A stretch of 64,000 nucleotides of DNA from Corynebacterium ammoniagenes DSM 20306 (GCF_001941425.1 NZ_CP009244.1:2232001-2296000), one strand, 5' to 3'. Shown: positions 42,214 through 53,137, numbered from the stretch's first letter. Notes: a model not told the origin generated them from the sequence alone. Made by a program: numbers and translations.

Positions 42214-43308
42214 ATGGACTTACTCCAAGCATTTGCGCTTCTCACCAGCAACGGCGTCGGCCTCTTGAGGCTGTTCGCCGAGCGCTCGCCTTACGATGTA
42301 GCAAGCTACGGCATTGAAATTTCTCTGGCGAAAAACTACACCAAGCTTGCCGATGTCCTCTTCGGCCCCGCCGATTCCCCACGCCTGCAACGCGAGTCCG
42401 TAGCCCTGGCAGAAAAGCGCGAACTCAGCATCAACCACCTGTTGATGATCAACAAGCACGCCAAGAAGCTGAAAGCACGCGGCGCCGCATGGAAGTTGCG
42501 TGCCGAACTTATCGCGCACGAGGGAACCTTGGAAGAAGTCGACGCTTACGGCGCACAGCGTGTCAAAGAAGAAGTCGGCGAGACACCAAAGAAACCTGGC
42601 GTGCGCATCGGCCGCGCCGTAGGTGGCATGCGCACCATCAGCGTGACCGATAGCCAACGCCGCATTACTGACCTCGAAAAGACCCTCGACTCCGCTGCGC
42701 CCGATGACCAGCCGCGCTCCGGGGCCCTGCTGGAGGCATTCTGGAACCAGGTCGAAGGCGGCGGCCAAGGTCTGCTGCGCCCGGAATACCGCACCGTGAT
42801 TGCCATCGGGCTCGATGACTTCGCCACAATATCCAGCGGCTCCGGCGATGAGGTCGTCGTGGGCTTATCGGATGGCACCACAATGACGGGAGCAGAGCTT
42901 ATCGATGCCGCCTTGACCGGATCTTTAGGCGAGAACCTCTACGCCGGACTGTTTCACCCAACGGCTGGCCCCGTCAATCTCTACCAGGCGCGGTTTGCAT
43001 CGCTGAAGCAGCGGATTTTGGCCACTGCGGAAAACCTCGTGTGCCCGTGGCCAGACTGCACCGTTCCCGCCGATAGGTGCCAAGTGCACCACATCGATGC
43101 CCACAAAAATGGCGGACACACCACACCGTCGAATTTGACGATGTTGTGTCGCTATCATAACGGCGTCAACGACGACGACCCGACAAGACGAAGACGCGGA
43201 CGAATACAACGCCACCGCGGGAAAATGCGACTTATCACCCCAGGTGGAAAGCCGGTGGCCAACACGCATGACTTAAGCACCATGGGAGCAATGCACCTCA
43301 TCAAATAG
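42214..43308 (+). CDS. DUF222/HNH endonuclease (actinobacterial 13E12-like)
   Basis: A 364-residue protein with an N-terminal helical DUF222-type region and a C-terminal HNH nuclease: CPWPDCTVPADRCQVHHIDAH then GGHTTPSNLTMLCRYHN, with two Cys pairs and the His-His core. Such proteins are multicopy in actinobacteria and resemble the REP13E12 repeat proteins of mycobacteria; their role is unclear, possibly a mobile or host nuclease. ATG at 42214 is preferred over GTG 42187 because a -10 sits just before it. No terminal repeats were found around it. Confidence 0.85.
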   Translation: MDLLQAFALLTSNGVGLLRLFAERSPYDVASYGIEISLAKNYTKLADVLFGPADSPRLQRESVALAEKRELSINHLLMINKHAKKLKARGAAWKLRAELIAHEGTLEEVDAYGAQRVKEEVGETPKKPGVRIGRAVGGMRTISVTDSQRRITDLEKTLDSAAPDDQPRSGALLEAFWNQVEGGGQGLLRPEYRTVIAIGLDDFATISSGSGDEVVVGLSDGTTMTGAELIDAALTGSLGENLYAGLFHPTAGPVNLYQARFASLKQRILATAENLVCPWPDCTVPADRCQVHHIDAHKNGGHTTPSNLTMLCRYHNGVNDDDPTRRRRGRIQRHRGKMRLITPGGKPVANTHDLSTMGAMHLIK

Positions 43309-43343
43309 CTGCGCTCTAATTGCGGCAATTTCCCGATCGGTTT

Positions 43344-43805
43344 TTACCGCTGGTACCGCAGCAGGCACTGCGCGGTGGCGTAATCGCCATCATGGCTGAT
43401 GCTCAGCGCCAGCTCCACGTCGCCTATTGATTCCTGAAGTTTTGCAGCAACTTCACCTTTAAGCTGCAGCGCTACCCTGCCCCAGCGGTCGGGCAAGACT
43501 TCGATCTCTGCGAAGTTCACCAGGTCTGGTTCAATCACTGGTGGCTTGCCGTAGATCGCTTGCGACCACGCCTTGATGAACGCTTCTTTTGCCGCCCACC
43601 GCCCAGCCAGGTGCTCAGTCCGTGAACCCGCAAGGCTCGAATTCGTAGCATCCGCTGCAGCGTCACGGCGCGTTTGAGCATGACGACGTTCCAACGGCGA
43701 AAACACTTGCTCAAAAGTCGAACCAGGGCGCGACAATTGCTCGGCAAAGCCGGGGATGTGGACCAAGTCCACACCCACGGTCATCGCTTCACGGTTGTCG
43801 AGCAC
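43344..43805 (-). CDS. acpS: Holo-ACP synthase (4'-phosphopantetheinyl transferase)
   Basis: A ~153-residue AcpS. The N-terminal motif VGVDLVHIPGF holds the Mg-binding Asp and WAAKEAFIKA holds the conserved Lys/Glu pair. It attaches phosphopantetheine to the ACP domain of the adjacent fatty acid synthase. The GTG at 43805 overlaps the fasA stop in TAGTG and has AGGAAAG at proper spacing, so the two are translationally coupled; the ATG at 43784 matches the shorter family N-terminus and is the alternative. Confidence 0.92.
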   Translation of the reverse strand: MLDNREAMTVGVDLVHIPGFAEQLSRPGSTFEQVFSPLERRHAQTRRDAAADATNSSLAGSRTEHLAGRWAAKEAFIKAWSQAIYGKPPVIEPDLVNFAEIEVLPDRWGRVALQLKGEVAAKLQESIGDVELALSISHDGDYATAQCLLRYQR

Positions 43806-46800
43806 TACTGCTGCTTTCCTGATTCTGCGGAAGTGCTCGGCTCGAGGACGGCTCCGCGCAGCCGCGCGGCATCGTCAAGCAATACTGCTGCTTCGCGTTC
43901 CTTGACTACGTCACCGGTTCCACCCAGGTTGCGGTCCACGGGGCGCTCATACAACGCCGGGCCACCGGAGATAGCCGAGGTTAGTCGCTGCAGACCAGCT
44001 GCCTCGCGGGCATTGGCCGACTGCTGCCACTGCGCGGCTGCCTCGGCGCCACGCTCAGCGCGCAGAGCTTCCACGAATGCGCCAGGGTGAACCACAGCAA
44101 CCAGCGCGGAGACGTGACCAAAGCCCAAGGATGTAACCAGCCCGGCCTTTGGTGGGGTTGCACGCAAATCCAGCTGCTCGCGCAGCCAGGTCAAATGAGT
44201 GTGCTGGCGCAACGCCGGATCCACACAGTCCAACGAGCGGTTCGGTGGCAATACACCGTTGCGCAGAACCTGGGTGAGACCAACCAGCTGGAAGGCTGCG
44301 GCACCGCCCTTGGCGTGACCGGTCAGGGTCTTTTGCGAGATGATAAACAACGGGTTGCCCGCATCGCGGCCCATTGACGCTGCGATTCGCTCATGCAGGT
44401 CAGACTCATTCGGGTCATTGGCATTCGTAGACGTGTCGTGCTTGGAAATGACCGCGATTTCATTCGCAGACACCCCAAGCTCGGCCAATCCCTGCGCTAG
44501 ACGGGAATCTGCCCCACCACGCGCGGCAGAAAGCGCACCCAGACCAGGCGCTGGAATGGAGGTGTGCGCACCGTCGGCGAAAGACTCCGCGAAGCCAACT
44601 ACGCCCAAGACTGGCAGGCCCAATTCCGCAGCCAAGCTACCGCGCGCCAGCAAGATGGTGCCGCCGCCTTCCGACTCAATGAACCCGCCACGACGACGGT
44701 CATTGGCACGCGAGAAGTACTTGTGGTCAATGCCCTTGGCTTCCATCTCGCCGGAATCCGCCGTGGCCGCCATATCGCCGAAGCCCGTAATGCCTTCAAT
44801 CGACAGGTCATCAATACCGCCGGCGACCACGAAATCAGCCTTGCGCAAACGCAGTTTATCCATGCCCTCTTCGACAGAGACAGCCGCGGTCGCACACGCG
44901 GCAACCGGGTGAACCATCTGGCCATAACCGCCGACATAAGACTGCATGACGTGCGCTGCCACGACATTCGGCAGTGCTTCCTGCAAGATGTCATTCGGGC
45001 GCGGCTGCGCCAGCAGCTTGTCCAGGTACAGCGAGCGCATCGACTGCATGCCGCCCATACCCGTGCCCTGGGTCGAGCTCACGCGCGCCGGGTGCACATG
45101 CGCCAGCAATTCCGCGGGGCTAAACCCAGCCGCCAAGAAAGCATCCACCGTGCACACCAGGTTCCACAAGGCCACCCGGTCGAGGTTGTCAATCATATCG
45201 GCCGGAATACCGTAGACACCGGGGTCAAACCCTTGCGGAATCTGCCCGCCGACAAAGCGCGTCATCGCCACGCGCCGCGGCACGCGCACCTCGGCCCCAG
45301 CTGGGCGGGTGACTTGCCATTCCTCGCCGTCAAAGTGCGCGGTGGCACCTTCCACGTCGGCAACAAACGTGCGCGCGGTTTCTTCATCCGCAACAGCAAA
45401 GGTCATATCGCGTTCGAGGTAGATGGTGGTCAGCTCCGGAGCCAAGTTATCCACCATCGGCATCTTCGGGCCGTAGTCATCGTGGTACTTGCGTACGCCG
45501 ACGTTGGCTAGGACTTCATCGTGGAAGCGGTCGTAGATATCTTCCTCGGCGATTTCCTCGCCCTCGGCATCAAACCACGCACCCGAGGCATCATCCCAGG
45601 CAATCAGGCCAGTAGTCCACGCCAATTCGACAACACCAGCGGCGGTAAGGTCACCGGTCATCTCCACCTCGAAACGGGTCCGAGACGATCCCACCGGCCC
45701 AATTTCGCCGGCACCGACGATAACCACCATGTCATCGAGTTTTTGGTTCACACCCGCAAAATCAGGCGTGGTCCACTCAATGCGCTCGCGGATATTTGGC
45801 AATGCCCGCAAACTCGCCACTTCTTCTACGTCCTCGGCAACAGGCTGGACAGATACCGAACGCGCCAATTCCGGCAGGTTGATATCAGCCTCGCCTAAGC
45901 CACCGGTGAGATCCAAGGTGACAGGTGCGTGGGCAGCAGCGTCGCGCTTGCTTGTCGATGCCCCCTCGCCCACCAATTGACTCGCCATTTCCTCCGTGGA
46001 GAAAGTGCGCACGCCCTTGGCTTCGACGGCATCGACTAGCGGGTCATTGCCGCCCATCAAACCGGTGCCACGGACCCAGCCAATGTGGGCGTGAACAATG
46101 GAGGTGCGCGCACCCCATACGGGTTCTGCATGCCAGCGGGTCACCAGCGCATCCAAGGCAGCCTTGGACTCACCATAGGCACCGTCGCCGCCGAAGCGTC
46201 CCCGGTTGGGGCTGCCCGGCAACACGATGTGCAGGCGCTGGCCCACATGTGTTCCGGTGCCCAGCTGGCTGAGCCCAGCGATGAGCTTTTCCACACTCCA
46301 CAGCAACAGGCGCATCTGTGCTTCGGCAGGGGCCCCGGCATCAGCCAAGGTGCCCTGCACGCGCGGTGCTGCAAACGGGAAGAGCAAGGTCGGCACCAAG
46401 GCTGGTTTAACCAGCTTCGAGGAACCGCCCACAGTGACCGTCTGCTCCGTGCCAATCCAGTCAATCAGCGCATCTAGGTCGGCGAAAGAGTTGAGATTCG
46501 CGGGCACAATCCACAATTGCGCGTTGCCACGCGCGGAGGTGCGGTAGAGGTTTTTATAAAACTCGAGGCGGTCATGTCCCAAACGAGACGTCGTGGCAAT
46601 GACCGTGGCGCCCTCGCGCAGCAAGTTAGCCACAATTTCCGAGGCAATAGAGCCAGGCGAACCACCGGTGACAACAGCAACCTCGCCATCATGGTCCAAG
46701 GTCGAAGCCGCCACTCGTGCTTGCGCAGCCTGTTCATCTAGACCCAGGTAGGTTGCCATCGCTGCGGCTTCTTCGCCCGCGCCGGTGATATCAAGGTCCT

Positions 46801-49800
46801 CGATTTCGCCCAACGACAAACGCACGAGGTCTTCACGCGCCGAGGCCCAGCGGTCATCGAGTTGGACGGTCTTGTCTGCATCGAAGCTTGGGCTTACCAG
46901 TCGTGGCCAGTCCGCACCGAGTTCCGAGGTGACCAAGTCGACGACGGCCGCGTTGTCATCTGCTTCGGAAAACTCCGTGGTTGGTGCCTGCTGTCCCAGC
47001 TGTGAGAGCAAGGTCCGCGCGGTATTAGCCAAAGCGGAGTTCATCTTCTCGGAATACGCATCCAGTGCGGCCGAGTCCACAACTCCGCCTTGCGCTGCAC
47101 CGCTAGCGGAAGGCTTCGAGATGACGATGCCGACCTTGGCACCGGCGGCGTCGACGGCGGCATCGATAAGCGCATCAAGCTCTGCGGTTGTTGCCGGGTT
47201 CGCCGGTGCAAGCAATGCCAGGTCACCGCCGCGTAGCGATGCCCCCTCGCGCGCTCCCAGCACGAGCTCTGCGGTGACGCGATCGACCCATCCGGCGCCC
47301 AGGCCCCAGGTGTCCGCGACGCGCTGGGCAATATATGCCGGCTTTTTACCAGCTGGTCCGGTCAAACGGCGCAGGGATTCTGCCACCTGTGCCGAAAGCA
47401 CGGGACCGAAGGCCTTGTAGCCCTTGGCCATGCCGGAGACCTGCTCTTTGAGAGCGGAAATCTCGGCATCGGCTGCGCCTTCGATGGCACCGAGGCCGAA
47501 TTCCACGCCCAAGTCCAGCAAGAGCTGGTTACGACGCGAGGAGACGCCTTCGACCAAAAGCTCAATGGTATCGGCAGCGCCCATTTGGTCGGGGCGGACC
47601 TTGGTCCAAATAGCAATGAGCATCTCGGTGGCATCGGCGGCGCTAAAGGCTTTGTCATCCGGGGTCGTGCCGCCAGCGGCCGGTGCTGGTGTCGCTGGTT
47701 GGGCGACCACGGGCTCTGGCGCCGCTGCTGGAGCAGCATTGGCCTGCGATACTTCTTCGGCGGTTGCTGTTGCGGCCTCTGCTACACCGGTTGAAGACTC
47801 CGAAGAGTCTTCAACCGGGCGCTCTAGGGCGTCTTCGGCGAAGACGGTGGCGCGGTCGCGTTCCACGTTGAGAACCTCAATGGGATTGCCGGCGTATTGC
47901 GGCAAGCGCAGGGTTTGGCCGAGCATATTCGCAAGCGTCGGGGAAGAACCCACGCCGATTTCTACAAAGCGCTCCACGCCTAGACCTGCGGTGCCGGCTC
48001 CGGCGCTGACGCTTGGGGCAGACAGCAGCAAGTCTTGGGTTTCGATCCAGCGCACAGGTGAGGCAAATTGCCACGCTAAGAGCTCAATGAGCAGGGTGCG
48101 GCCCATCTTGGCCGGGTCGTCCGTGGCCTTATCGAAGTCGGCGAGGATGTCGTTGACGTACGTCGAATCGACGACATCGGCCATGGCTTCGACGAATTCG
48201 CGGGTGAGCTCAAACGGGCGAGCCACCAGGTTAGGGATGTAGCGACCGCGCAGAATATCCAAATCCACGTCGTCTGGAATGAGCATGTCCAGGTGCGTGC
48301 GGAAGTTATCGACGCCGCCCAACAGGTGCGAAGAGTGAAATGGCACGTCGATGCCCGGGATCATGATAAATGAGCGCATGCCCGGCGCGCGCGACTCGGC
48401 ATCGGCAGCCAATGCTGCCAACCCTGCTCGCGTGCCGGCGACGGCGTACTGCACACCGGCGATGTTGTAGTTGACGATTTCTAGGAATTCGCCGCGGGTC
48501 TGCGAGACCTGCGCGACGTAGTCAAAGACGTCCTCGGCGCGGATGCCAATCTTATTCGGGCGCAGCGCTGCCAGGCCGTAGTTGGAGTTGCCTTCTGCGT
48601 CACGGTCGACCAGGCGGTGCATGGTCAAACCGCGGGCGTAGACGATTTCTACAACGGCTTCCAAAGACAGCACCTGTGCGTAGGCAGCTAGGGCGTTGTA
48701 TTCGCCCACGGAGTGTCCGGCGAAGTAAGTGTCCTGGGATTTCACGCCGGCTTCTGCCAGCTCCGCGATTTGGGCGCAGCCCAATGTCGCCATCGCGACC
48801 TGCGTGAACTGGGTTAAGAATAGAGTGCCATCTGGGTGGGTGAACTCTTCGCCGTCGACAACGACCAGCGGTGGGTTGTTGCGTACAATTTCCAAAATGG
48901 AAAAGCCGAGCTTTTCTCGGGTGTGGGCATCGGCGCGCTCCCAGACCTCACGAGCTGCGCTCGAGGAAGCATAAGATTCCATGCCCATGCCCTGGGACTG
49001 AATGCCCTGGCCGGGGAAACCGTAGAAAGTTCGCGGTGCGGCCATGGTGGCCGTGGCTTGTAAGACCACATCATCGCCGACGCTGGCTGTCACAGTACGC
49101 ACTTCACCGCGTCCTGGGCGAGAGTCCACGCCAGTGCGCTCGACGATGAAGGTGACTTCTGCGCCGGGTAGCACGGGGCTGAGCATATTCGCGGACCACT
49201 CGGCGAGCTCAAGTCCATCAAATCCTGCTGCGAGCTGGCCGATGGCTGAGGTCCACATGCCGTGGACAATAACGCCGTTTTCCAATCCAGCTAACCGTGC
49301 GGCAGCAGCGGAGACGTGGATGGGGTTGCGGTCGCCGGTCACGACGGCGAAAGGATGCATCGACGCTGGTGCGGTCACGCGAAGCTGATGACGAAACGAC
49401 GCTGGGGTGTTGGTGATCTCTGCGGTCGAGGTAGCAGGTTCAAGTTCCTGCTCGCCGGTGCGACCGACGATGGCAAAGCGTTCCTTCAACGTCGCCAGCA
49501 CGGTGTCTTCTGCCTCGGCGATGGCGATGTCGACGGCGACTTCGACGACGCGACCAAGTGCAGTATCGCGGACTTCTCCCCCGCGTGCGGTCACGGTCAG
49601 GTCCACGGCCTCGGTGGGCAGTGCTTGGTGCAGGCGTACATCGTGTTCGAGGTGGACGAGGTTCAACAGTCCTTCCACCACGAGCGCGGAATCAGAGCCC
49701 GGGATGACAGAGTTGGCGATCACCGCGAAGACCGCTGGCCACGCGCGGCCGACGATGACATCAGGTGCGATAGCCGAATTGGTATCTGCGCTGGCGAGAT

Positions 49801-52800
49801 AGCCGCTGGTAACCCCTGCGTAGTCTGACAATGCAGCGGAATCCAAGGTGGTCTTCCAGACGGCGGTGCCGTCGGTGACCTCGGGCAAGGTGCCGCCTGC
49901 TGCCACGGCGGCTAATGCTGCCATGGACTCTTCTGCTGCCTGTGCGGTGATAATCGGGGTTGCCGAAAGTGGTGCATCTGCTGGCACGGTAATCTGCAGC
50001 TGCAGCGTGGCACCAGGTACCGAGCCGGTCAGCGCAACCGATAGCTCGACGGTGTGCTCGTCGATGGTGACGAGTTCTGCGCCCTCAGTCGATGCGGTTT
50101 TCGCCTGGGAATCTACGGTCCAGGACTCAGAAACCTGAGCAACTGGATTCGGGCGTTGGCGCCCTGCCCATTCCACAGAGGGTGCGGCGAGGACGCGCTC
50201 GAGTGCCGAGTTCGCAAGCTCTGCCTTCTCGGTATCTTCTGATTGCAGGGCTTGTTCTACTGCGGCTGCTTCAAAGCGCGCGAGTAGTTCCGCTACTGGC
50301 TCATTGGCCTTGGTAATACCGGCAACAGCGGTGGTGCCTGGGATGATGCCCACTTGTTCTGCGGTGTAGCGCTCATCGTGTGCCTGCCACAGGGAGTCTT
50401 GGCGCCACCAACGACGCACATCGGAATCAATGACGGGTACGAAAGCTGGTGGTTTGCCGTTGCCGCGTAGCAAGTCCACAAACCAAGCTTCATCGGAAGC
50501 AATAACGGTGTGCTTCTCCGCTGCCGGATACGCAGCTACCACATCGGCGATAGCGCGTTCTGGGTGTTCAGCATCAACGGTGACTAGTGGTGTGAATTCG
50601 CCGTGGTCCGCTTCCGTAAGGCGGGCTTCGGCGCGGGCAATCATCTGCTCGAAACGACGTGCCCAGGAAAAATCGACCCACGAGCCCATGTACGAGACTT
50701 CGACATAACGGGCCAGCCACTCGGCGTAGGTCATGGCGTTGATATCACCGAAATACGGCTTGGCGGTGCCAGCAATCACGGCGATGATTTCTTCGCGGCG
50801 CGCGGCTACTGCGTCGGCGTCTCCGGCAACCTCGTCCAACAACCGTCCGGCCTTGGCGAAGGTGTTATCAATTTCGTGGATATCGGCGCCTAGTTGGGAG
50901 CGGCCGGAGGCAATACCGTCGCGGGCACCGCCGGCTGGAACCCAGCCGCCGCCTGGGATATCTTCCAGACCTTGGGTTGCTACCAGTGCCTGCTTGACTG
51001 ATTCCGAGGCCGTGGACTCCTTCGTGGCCATCGCAGCGGTGCCGATCATGATGGCATCGACAGGCATTGCCGGCAGTCCATAGACCTTCGACCATTCACC
51101 GGTAAGATACTGCGCACCGCGTTCTGGGGCGCCAATACCGCCGGCGGCCATGAGCACGACATTGTCGCGCTCGCGGATATCGGCATACGTTTCCGTCAGC
51201 AGATCATCGAGGTCTTCCCACGAGTGGTGACCGCCAGCCTTGCCGCCTTCAACCTGCATGATGACCGTGGTATCCGGCAGGTCATCAGCAATTGCTAATA
51301 CTTGGTGGACGTGGCGAACCGCGCCGGGCTTAAACGCTACCCAGGGGATATTGTCTTCCTGGAGTTGGCGCACCAGCGCGATTGCTTCCTCGTGCGGTGG
51401 AATACCGGCCGAGCAGATCACGCCATTGATGGACGCACCATTGGCACGCGCACGCGGAATCAAACGACGGCCCTCAATTTGGGCACGCCACTGCTTCGGG
51501 GACAGGTACATGGCGTTGAACTGAGCGTTAATGCCCGGGTTCAGCATGTCCTCGAGTCGTTCCAGCGAGTCATTCAAAATCGCGTCCGTGACCTGACCGC
51601 CACCAGCAAGCTCTGCCCAGAATCCAGCATTGGCAGCTGCGGCAACAATCGCGGGATCCACCGTCGACGGAGTCATACCGGCAAGTACCACTGGGGAATA
51701 CCCGGTTAATTCGGTAAACCGCGTGGACAAACGTGTCTTGCCCTTATCGTCAAAAACCTTCGGCGCGAACTGGGCGAAGTTGACGGGAAGTTCTGGGGCC
51801 TGGCCGACATCGAAAAGCGCTGCTTGGCCTTCGTCCGTGGAGACAACCTGCACCCCAATGCCTTGACCGGCGACGACCGCCTTGGTCAAGGCAGCCATGC
51901 CCTTTTCCGGACCGCATTCCAAAATCCACGTCACGCCCGCATCGACAGCGGACTGCACCGTGGCAGGCCAGTTCACGATCTCCGTCAAGACTGCCTCTGC
52001 GCCATCGTGAGCCAAGTCTTTATCCAGCCCGATGCGCTCTGCCCAGCTGGTGACCATCTCTACTGCCGCGGACATCTTTGGGTGGTGGTAGCCAGATTGC
52101 ACCGGCAAAGCATTAATACGCGGGGCAAAGGGGTTGCCGCCGCGTTCTTTATTTTCAATCGCTTTCGCGTCTTTGGCGGCTAATTTTTCAATCGCCTCAA
52201 TGACCTTATTATTATCTTCCGGGCTGCCGGTAACAACGAAAGTGTTGTGGTTATTTTGCAGGCCAATAACGCTATCGACACCGGTTTTAGCCAGCACCTT
52301 GGCCAGCTGCTCGCGGGAAATGCCGGCGATGGAGACCATCGGTGAACCCGCAGCGATACGGATGAGTCCCGTGGCGCGTGCGGTCTTAGAAATAGCGACG
52401 CCGATGAGCTGCGCCAGCGCAATAACCTCTGCTGCCTGCGCGCGCCCGGAGGAGATATAAGTAGCAAGCGCGCCTTGGGAATGGCCAATGTGTGCGACTG
52501 CATCCGCAGGATCTAATCCCTGGGCTTTCAATGACTCAATCAGGCCGTACTGGGCGACCACGATGCCCGGGGTAGAAATCGACGAATCTGACAAATCCCA
52601 CGCTGGGTCCTCGGCGTTGCCAGCCCACTCCACCGGATCGAAGCCGTGTGGCAGTGCAGCAACGAGCTCATCTGCTACTGGCTCCAGCAACTTGCCCGCT
52701 GCATCGACTGCTCCGGCTACCTGCGCGCCATTGCCACCGGCAATTACCGTGCGCAAGGTGGGCAACCAGCTAAAACCTTGTCCGGAAAAGCTGAGAGCAA

Positions 52801-52855
52801 ATTTTTCAGACTCGAGTCGGTTCACCAGGCGGTGGTTAGAGATGCCAATAGTCAC
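43805..52855 (-). CDS. fasA: Type I fatty acid synthase (multidomain, bacterial FAS I)
   Basis: A 3016-residue megasynthase making long-chain acyl-CoA, the precursors of membrane lipid and mycolic acid. Domains in order: acetyltransferase (GHSQG near 125), enoyl reductase (VEGGKAGGHH near 539), MaoC-type dehydratase (VTGDRNPIHV near 1175), malonyl/palmitoyl transferase (GHSVGE near 1380), an Ala/Pro-rich linker then ACP (EGVSSRRNQ near 1771, Ser carrying the cofactor), ketoreductase (VTGGSPGSIAS near 2063), and ketosynthase with Cys2654 in ACATAAVS, His in KHDTSTN near 2804 and HAKGGA near 2846. GTG 52855 follows AGGAG. acpS is coupled at the 3' end. The acpS link fits fasA of C. glutamicum rather than fasB. 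Confidence 0.96.
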   Translation of the reverse strand: MTIGISNHRLVNRLESEKFALSFSGQGFSWLPTLRTVIAGGNGAQVAGAVDAAGKLLEPVADELVAALPHGFDPVEWAGNAEDPAWDLSDSSISTPGIVVAQYGLIESLKAQGLDPADAVAHIGHSQGALATYISSGRAQAAEVIALAQLIGVAISKTARATGLIRIAAGSPMVSIAGISREQLAKVLAKTGVDSVIGLQNNHNTFVVTGSPEDNNKVIEAIEKLAAKDAKAIENKERGGNPFAPRINALPVQSGYHHPKMSAAVEMVTSWAERIGLDKDLAHDGAEAVLTEIVNWPATVQSAVDAGVTWILECGPEKGMAALTKAVVAGQGIGVQVVSTDEGQAALFDVGQAPELPVNFAQFAPKVFDDKGKTRLSTRFTELTGYSPVVLAGMTPSTVDPAIVAAAANAGFWAELAGGGQVTDAILNDSLERLEDMLNPGINAQFNAMYLSPKQWRAQIEGRRLIPRARANGASINGVICSAGIPPHEEAIALVRQLQEDNIPWVAFKPGAVRHVHQVLAIADDLPDTTVIMQVEGGKAGGHHSWEDLDDLLTETYADIRERDNVVLMAAGGIGAPERGAQYLTGEWSKVYGLPAMPVDAIMIGTAAMATKESTASESVKQALVATQGLEDIPGGGWVPAGGARDGIASGRSQLGADIHEIDNTFAKAGRLLDEVAGDADAVAARREEIIAVIAGTAKPYFGDINAMTYAEWLARYVEVSYMGSWVDFSWARRFEQMIARAEARLTEADHGEFTPLVTVDAEHPERAIADVVAAYPAAEKHTVIASDEAWFVDLLRGNGKPPAFVPVIDSDVRRWWRQDSLWQAHDERYTAEQVGIIPGTTAVAGITKANEPVAELLARFEAAAVEQALQSEDTEKAELANSALERVLAAPSVEWAGRQRPNPVAQVSESWTVDSQAKTASTEGAELVTIDEHTVELSVALTGSVPGATLQLQITVPADAPLSATPIITAQAAEESMAALAAVAAGGTLPEVTDGTAVWKTTLDSAALSDYAGVTSGYLASADTNSAIAPDVIVGRAWPAVFAVIANSVIPGSDSALVVEGLLNLVHLEHDVRLHQALPTEAVDLTVTARGGEVRDTALGRVVEVAVDIAIAEAEDTVLATLKERFAIVGRTGEQELEPATSTAEITNTPASFRHQLRVTAPASMHPFAVVTGDRNPIHVSAAAARLAGLENGVIVHGMWTSAIGQLAAGFDGLELAEWSANMLSPVLPGAEVTFIVERTGVDSRPGRGEVRTVTASVGDDVVLQATATMAAPRTFYGFPGQGIQSQGMGMESYASSSAAREVWERADAHTREKLGFSILEIVRNNPPLVVVDGEEFTHPDGTLFLTQFTQVAMATLGCAQIAELAEAGVKSQDTYFAGHSVGEYNALAAYAQVLSLEAVVEIVYARGLTMHRLVDRDAEGNSNYGLAALRPNKIGIRAEDVFDYVAQVSQTRGEFLEIVNYNIAGVQYAVAGTRAGLAALAADAESRAPGMRSFIMIPGIDVPFHSSHLLGGVDNFRTHLDMLIPDDVDLDILRGRYIPNLVARPFELTREFVEAMADVVDSTYVNDILADFDKATDDPAKMGRTLLIELLAWQFASPVRWIETQDLLLSAPSVSAGAGTAGLGVERFVEIGVGSSPTLANMLGQTLRLPQYAGNPIEVLNVERDRATVFAEDALERPVEDSSESSTGVAEAATATAEEVSQANAAPAAAPEPVVAQPATPAPAAGGTTPDDKAFSAADATEMLIAIWTKVRPDQMGAADTIELLVEGVSSRRNQLLLDLGVEFGLGAIEGAADAEISALKEQVSGMAKGYKAFGPVLSAQVAESLRRLTGPAGKKPAYIAQRVADTWGLGAGWVDRVTAELVLGAREGASLRGGDLALLAPANPATTAELDALIDAAVDAAGAKVGIVISKPSASGAAQGGVVDSAALDAYSEKMNSALANTARTLLSQLGQQAPTTEFSEADDNAAVVDLVTSELGADWPRLVSPSFDADKTVQLDDRWASAREDLVRLSLGEIEDLDITGAGEEAAAMATYLGLDEQAAQARVAASTLDHDGEVAVVTGGSPGSIASEIVANLLREGATVIATTSRLGHDRLEFYKNLYRTSARGNAQLWIVPANLNSFADLDALIDWIGTEQTVTVGGSSKLVKPALVPTLLFPFAAPRVQGTLADAGAPAEAQMRLLLWSVEKLIAGLSQLGTGTHVGQRLHIVLPGSPNRGRFGGDGAYGESKAALDALVTRWHAEPVWGARTSIVHAHIGWVRGTGLMGGNDPLVDAVEAKGVRTFSTEEMASQLVGEGASTSKRDAAAHAPVTLDLTGGLGEADINLPELARSVSVQPVAEDVEEVASLRALPNIRERIEWTTPDFAGVNQKLDDMVVIVGAGEIGPVGSSRTRFEVEMTGDLTAAGVVELAWTTGLIAWDDASGAWFDAEGEEIAEEDIYDRFHDEVLANVGVRKYHDDYGPKMPMVDNLAPELTTIYLERDMTFAVADEETARTFVADVEGATAHFDGEEWQVTRPAGAEVRVPRRVAMTRFVGGQIPQGFDPGVYGIPADMIDNLDRVALWNLVCTVDAFLAAGFSPAELLAHVHPARVSSTQGTGMGGMQSMRSLYLDKLLAQPRPNDILQEALPNVVAAHVMQSYVGGYGQMVHPVAACATAAVSVEEGMDKLRLRKADFVVAGGIDDLSIEGITGFGDMAATADSGEMEAKGIDHKYFSRANDRRRGGFIESEGGGTILLARGSLAAELGLPVLGVVGFAESFADGAHTSIPAPGLGALSAARGGADSRLAQGLAELGVSANEIAVISKHDTSTNANDPNESDLHERIAASMGRDAGNPLFIISQKTLTGHAKGGAAAFQLVGLTQVLRNGVLPPNRSLDCVDPALRQHTHLTWLREQLDLRATPPKAGLVTSLGFGHVSALVAVVHPGAFVEALRAERGAEAAAQWQQSANAREAAGLQRLTSAISGGPALYERPVDRNLGGTGDVVKEREAAVLLDDAARLRGAVLEPSTSAESGKQQ

Positions 52856-53137
52856 GATTCGTTTAACTCCTAGTGATATCGGTTATGACCAATGGCAGGG
52901 TTTCGAGTTGAGGGCGCACTGGTGCTATCCCACGTGTAATTCTTTGCTTAATCCAGGGTGGAAATACAAAGAAAGAAAACGAAAATGGCAGGCCAAAAAT
53001 TCAGCTGGTTTATTAGCATGCCACAAAATCATGAGGAAACCATCATCTTTTAACCCGCGCCGCTTTCGACGTGCAGGTTTGACGCTTGTCGACGAACAAA
53101 TTCACTCACCATTACTTTTGTGACCTGAACTATATTT
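52856..53137. other. Promoter region of fasA
   Basis: About 280 bases upstream of fasA. It contains AT-rich stretches suited to a promoter on the minus strand and a short GGT-TATG-ACC repeat near 52880. A FasR-type operator would be expected here from C. glutamicum, but I could not identify one. Confidence 0.4.

Noticed and set aside
44564..45511. Long open frame opposite the ketosynthase part of fasA
   Set aside because: Arg/His-rich composition typical of an antisense shadow of GC-rich coding DNA.
52870..52895. FasR operator upstream of fasA
   Set aside because: Only a short imperfect repeat is present; I cannot match it to a known motif.
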